A model generated the notes under the pieces. That model worked only from the letters and a program-made list of their open reading frames with translations, had not been told where the DNA came from and ran no database searches. 10,795 nt of DNA from Spirochaetaceae bacterium (GTDB taxonomy: Bacteria; Spirochaetota; Spirochaetia; SZUA-6; Bin103), in assembly GCA_028818385.1 (NCBI GenBank), contig JAPPNY010000186.1, positions 1 through 10,795 on the forward strand, read 5' to 3'. This document shows, in pieces, positions 8,008-10,795 of this stretch. Position 1 is the first letter of the stretch. The number at the start of each line of letters is the position of its first letter. Position numbers and translations under genes: made by a program.

Positions 8008-8986
8008 CGCAGCGTCGCGCCATCTCCGTCGCGAAGTAGGTCAGGACGATGTCGGCTCCCGCCCGCTTGATGGCCGTGATCGACTCCACCATCGCCTGCT
8101 CGCCGTCGATGCAGCCGGCGGCGGCGGCCGCCTTGATCATCGCGTACTCACCCGACACCTGATAGGCGGCCACCGGCACGTCCACGGCGCCGCGGACCGC
8201 GGCGACCACGTCCAGGTACGGCAGGGCCGGCTTGACCATGACGATGTCCGCGCCCTCGGCGACGTCCAGGCGGACCTCCCGCAGGGCGTCGCGTCCGTTG
8301 GCCGGGTCGACCTGATACGTCTTCTTGTCACCCGAGCGAGGTGCAGAGTCCAGCGCTTCCCGGAACGGCCCGTAGAAGCAGGAAGCGTACTTGGCAGAGT
8401 AGGCCAGGATCCCGACCTCCGTCTGGCCCGCCCGGTCCAGCGCGGCGCGGATGTAGCCGATCCTCCCGTCCATCATGTCGGACGGCGCTACCAGGTCGGC
8501 TCCCGCCTCCGCTTGGCACAAGGCCATGTCGGCCAGGATCGGCAGGCTCTGGTCGTTGTCGATGCGTCCGTCGATCACCAGTCCGTCGTGGCCGTCGCTG
8601 GAGTACGGGTCCATCGCCACGTCGGTGATCACCAGCAACTCCGGATGCGCGTCCTTGAGGGCGCGGACAGCGCGCGGCACCAGCCCGTCCGGATTCATCC
8701 CCTCGCCTGCCCGCGGGTCCTTCCGTTCGTCCGGCACCGCGGGGAACAGCGCCACCGCCGGAACGCCGGCGTCGAACGCCTCCCCGGCCTCCGTGACCAG
8801 GGTGTCTATCGAAATGCGGTGGCGGCCGGGCATCGCCGCGATCGGATCGCGGACCCTGGAGCCTTCGACCACGAACAGCGGCAGCACCAGGTCGGCCGGA
8901 CGCACCGCGGTCTGGCGCACCAGGCGGCGGATGCCCTCGTTCCGCCGGTTGCGCCGCGGGCGGCTCGTGAGCATTGGGAAGGCCAC
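8000..8986 (-). CDS. hemB: Delta-aminolevulinic acid dehydratase (porphobilinogen synthase)
   Basis: HemB condenses two 5-aminolevulinate molecules to porphobilinogen, the second common step of tetrapyrrole synthesis, in the cytosol. The 328-residue length is typical. The Schiff-base lysine is K252 (MVKPALPYLD) and the second active-site lysine is K199 (LAYSAKYAS). The metal region reads DVAMDPYSSDGHDG (122-135) with no cysteines where zinc enzymes have three, so this is the magnesium-dependent, cysteine-free type. The N-terminus RPRRNRRNEGIRRLVRQT is normal. I chose GTG (complement of 8984-8986), which has a TAGG eight bases upstream. ATG at 8972-8974 is possible but has no ribosome site. 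It overlaps the LON gene by 8 bases. No other heme gene is in the window. Confidence 0.97.
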   Translation of the reverse strand: MAFPMLTSRPRRNRRNEGIRRLVRQTAVRPADLVLPLFVVEGSRVRDPIAAMPGRHRISIDTLVTEAGEAFDAGVPAVALFPAVPDERKDPRAGEGMNPDGLVPRAVRALKDAHPELLVITDVAMDPYSSDGHDGLVIDGRIDNDQSLPILADMALCQAEAGADLVAPSDMMDGRIGYIRAALDRAGQTEVGILAYSAKYASCFYGPFREALDSAPRSGDKKTYQVDPANGRDALREVRLDVAEGADIVMVKPALPYLDVVAAVRGAVDVPVAAYQVSGEYAMIKAAAAAGCIDGEQAMVESITAIKRAGADIVLTYFATEMARRCDG

Positions 8987-9002
8987 CGGCTCAACCTACC
9001 GT

Positions 9003-9029
9003 CGGCGCGCGGGCCAGACAAGCGCGCCG
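9003..9029 (-). promoter_or_regulatory. GC-only hairpin between the Gfo/Idh gene and hemB
   Basis: The 47-base gap holds an 8-bp perfect inverted repeat, CGGCGCGC (9003-9010) and GCGCGCCG (9022-9029), with an 11-base loop. No T-run follows on either strand, so it does not look like an intrinsic terminator. It could be an RNA stability or attenuation element, or chance in GC-rich DNA. Confidence 0.3.
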
Positions 9030-9033
9030 TGCG

Positions 9034-10155
9034 TCAGCCGCCGGCCCGGCGCCGCGCCGCGCGCACCGCGGCCGGCTCGGAGTCGCCGACGGTCTCCCGC
9101 GAGAAGATGCGCAGCGAGCGGTCGGCCAGCGGCAACTCCACCCGGACGCCGCCGCGCCGGTGGGATTCGCGCATGGCCATCGCGATCTCCAGCGCGTGCA
9201 GGGCGTCGGCGCCCGAGCAGTTGGGCTCCTTGCCGGTCTCGATGCAGCCGAGCAGGTCGCGCACGGTGCGCGTGTTGGGGCTCTCGACCGACGGCGGTGG
9301 CGGGAAGATCAGCCGCGCCGGCTCCTCGCCGCGGCCCTCCAGGCTCGACGCATGCAGTTTGTGGAAGGCGACCTCCTGGGCGTCGGCCAGGGCGTGCAGG
9401 CGCCCGCGCGTCCCGGTCAGCTCGAACTGCCAGCCTCCCGCCCCGCACGGCAGCATGCGCGCCAATCCCTGCACGCCGTTCTCGTAGTGCAGGTAGCCGT
9501 TGCCCTGCAGGTCGTCGTCGCCGGCCGCGTTCTCGTCCGAGTCCATGTGTCCGAACACCCACCGCACCCGTCCGCCCGCCAGCCGGTTGGTGAGGGCGAG
9601 CAGGTGGCTGCCGTTGTGCGAGATGAACGCCTCGCCCATGCTCACGATCTGCAGCAGGTCGCCGAGCTCGCCGGCTTCCACCAGTTCGCGCATGCGGTCG
9701 TACGGGGCCGACCAGTTGCGGGAGCAGCCCACCGCGAAGACGATGCCCGCCTCCCGGCAGGCGGCCACCATGCGGTCGCCTTCCTCCAGGGAGATCGCCA
9801 GCGGCTTCTCTGCCCAGATCGCCTTGAGGCCGCGCGAGGCGCCGATCTCGACGACGTCGAGCAGCACGCGGGCGCGGGGCCGGGCCGACGTGCAGATGCT
9901 CACCAGGTCGGGGCGCTCGCGCTCCAGCATCTCGCGGTAGTCGGCGTAGAGCGTCTCGACCCCCCACTTGGCCCGGTAGGCGTCTCGCTGACCCTCGTGC
10001 GGGTCGGCGCCGGCCGCGACCTCGATGCCGACCTCCCGGTAGCAGGGAGTATGGGCGGTCGGGAACAGGTGGTGCGCCCACTTCCCCCGCTCGTCGTCGA
10101 TGGTGCTTCCCATCCGGCCCAGTCCGATCACCACGGCGCGGTACTCTTCGTTCAT
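9034..10155 (-). CDS. Gfo/Idh/MocA family oxidoreductase
   Basis: This is a probable NAD(P)-dependent dehydrogenase acting on a sugar, inositol or related polyol; the exact substrate is not predictable. With ATG 10155 it has 373 residues. The Rossmann fold opens with AVVIGLGRMGSTID (7-20, glycine motif G11-x-G13-x-x-G16). The family signature AEKPLA has E116-K117-P118. A long C-terminal alpha/beta domain follows, including GYLHYENG and FELTGTRGRLHAL. The last dozen residues are Arg/Ala-rich and look non-conserved. GGGGGTGA a few bases upstream of ATG 10155 supports this start; a GTG at 10173 would add six residues and run into the intergenic dyads. It is the first gene of the five-gene minus-strand run and is divergent from the FG-GAP gene. 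Confidence 0.93.
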   Translation of the reverse strand: MNEEYRAVVIGLGRMGSTIDDERGKWAHHLFPTAHTPCYREVGIEVAAGADPHEGQRDAYRAKWGVETLYADYREMLERERPDLVSICTSARPRARVLLDVVEIGASRGLKAIWAEKPLAISLEEGDRMVAACREAGIVFAVGCSRNWSAPYDRMRELVEAGELGDLLQIVSMGEAFISHNGSHLLALTNRLAGGRVRWVFGHMDSDENAAGDDDLQGNGYLHYENGVQGLARMLPCGAGGWQFELTGTRGRLHALADAQEVAFHKLHASSLEGRGEEPARLIFPPPPSVESPNTRTVRDLLGCIETGKEPNCSGADALHALEIAMAMRESHRRGGVRVELPLADRSLRIFSRETVGDSEPAAVRAARRRAGG

Positions 10156-10347
10156 GGTGTCACCCCCAGTCACGATCCGGGATCACCCTACTGCGCCCAA
10201 CGATGATCGTCGCCTCCGTCCGTTACGCCCGGATCGGACCTGGTCGGCTGCTCCCTGCCGCGCCGTCAGATCGTGTGTGATGTGTGCGAATCGAATTGAC
10301 GAGTTGCGGCCGGCAAAGCAGCATGCCGGTTGTTCCGGGGGCAGATT
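10156..10347. promoter_or_regulatory. Divergent intergenic region with nested dyads
   Basis: The 192-base gap separates two divergent genes, so it should contain both promoters. CGATCCGGG (10173-10181) and CCCGGATCG (10228-10236) form a 9-bp inverted repeat. Between its arms lies the small dyad ACGATGATCGT (10200-10210). The left arm also contains its own short dyad, GATCCGGGATC (10174-10184). These could be operator half-sites. A TTGACG at 10296-10301 points towards the plus-strand gene, but no good -10 follows 17 bases on, so no promoter is called. Confidence 0.3.
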
Positions 10348-10795
10348 ATGAGACCCAGATATTTCGACGTCCTGACGTACGGCAAGGACTACTCCGCGGT
10401 GCCGCGGATCCAACCCTGGCGCACCATCCGGGTCGATCCGGACCGCGCGGGGCAGTGGATCGTGGCCGGCGACCTGGACGGCGACGGCGAGGTGGAGCTG
10501 GTGAGCGCGCGCAACAACCCGGACCGCCCGTCGCAGGAGGTGGTGTCGGTCATCACCCACAAGCTCGACGGCACGGTGCTGTGGGAGTGGGGCGAGCCGG
10601 ATGCCGGGGTGGCCCGCCTGGGGTACGACGTGGCCTGCCAGGTCCACGACTGGGACGGCGACGGCAGCCCCGAGGTGGTGGTGGTCGGCGCGAGAGAGAT
10701 CGTGGAGCTCGACGGCGCCACGGGAGCCGAGAAGCGCCGCCTGCCGGTCCCGGAGGACGCCGCCGACTGCCTCACCTTCGTGAACCTGTCCGGCG
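10348..10795 (+). CDS. FG-GAP/VCBS-like repeat protein, N-terminal part (runs off window)
   Basis: The frame opens at ATG 10348 behind GGGGG (10337-10341) and stays open to the window end (149 codons visible). Two copies of a calcium-binding-type repeat are seen: AGDLDGDGEVELVSA (40-54) and HDWDGDGSPEVVVVGA (100-115), each a D-x-D-G-D-G loop followed by a strand, as in FG-GAP/VCBS beta-propeller blades. A third blade element, HKLDGTVLWEW (71-81), resembles PQQ-type or rhamnogalacturonan-lyase-like propellers. No signal peptide is visible at the N-terminus, which is unusual for such normally exported proteins. The function, possibly polysaccharide-related given the neighbouring Gfo/Idh gene, is inference. 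The 3' end is outside the window. Confidence 0.8.
   Translation, partial: MRPRYFDVLTYGKDYSAVPRIQPWRTIRVDPDRAGQWIVAGDLDGDGEVELVSARNNPDRPSQEVVSVITHKLDGTVLWEWGEPDAGVARLGYDVACQVHDWDGDGSPEVVVVGAREIVELDGATGAEKRRLPVPEDAADCLTFVNLSG

Noticed and set aside
7934..9487. 517-codon plus-strand open frame antisense to hemB
   Set aside because: Arg/His/Pro-rich low-complexity translation, opposite a clearly functional hemB; a composition shadow.
8974..10206. 410-codon plus-strand open frame antisense to the Gfo/Idh gene
   Set aside because: No domain is recognisable, and the opposite strand has a full Rossmann and EKP signature.
10296..10324. Sigma-70-like promoter with TTGACG before the FG-GAP gene
   Set aside because: The hexamer 17 bases downstream (CAGCAT) matches the -10 consensus at only about three of six positions.

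Overview
The window is bacterial DNA, mostly of very high GC with long spurious antisense frames. A magnesium-type HemB, a three-subunit urease and a set of Gfo/Idh, M19 dipeptidase and aldo/keto reductase genes fit a high-GC, free-living or host-associated bacterium. The phylum cannot be fixed from the sequence. No tRNA, rRNA, CRISPR array, transposase or integrase was seen.

Region 1 (1-2151, plus strand) has clearly lower and patchier GC than the rest. For example, bases 481-540 are 38% GC, while bases 3361-3420 are 78%. It holds three overlapping genes: a TIGR04255-family protein, a protein of unknown function with a C-terminal GNLRAVW segment, and a small protein with an LSVNWLE motif. 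The tight overlaps and the base composition suggest a co-translated, probably acquired module. This is the best candidate for an undescribed system.

Region 2 (2189-5382, plus strand) is a compact urease operon, ureA-ureB-ureC-ureF. All visible nickel ligands of UreC are present. The operon stops at ureF: ureG, ureD/H and ureE are not here, although UreG and UreD are normally needed for nickel insertion. The ureA/ureB junction carries a small duplication that creates a five-codon relay ORF.

Region 3 (5407-10155, minus strand, convergent with urease) is a run of five co-oriented genes. In transcription order they are a Gfo/Idh/MocA oxidoreductase, hemB (porphobilinogen synthase), a stand-alone LON-domain protein, an M19 dipeptidase-like protein and an aldo/keto reductase. 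hemB and the LON gene overlap, and so do the dipeptidase and the reductase. The reductase appears to start at a non-canonical ATC codon behind a perfect AGGAGG. The dipeptidase lacks several classical metal ligands.

Region 4 (10156-10795) is a divergent intergenic region with nested dyads, followed by the start of an FG-GAP/VCBS-type repeat protein that runs off the window end.
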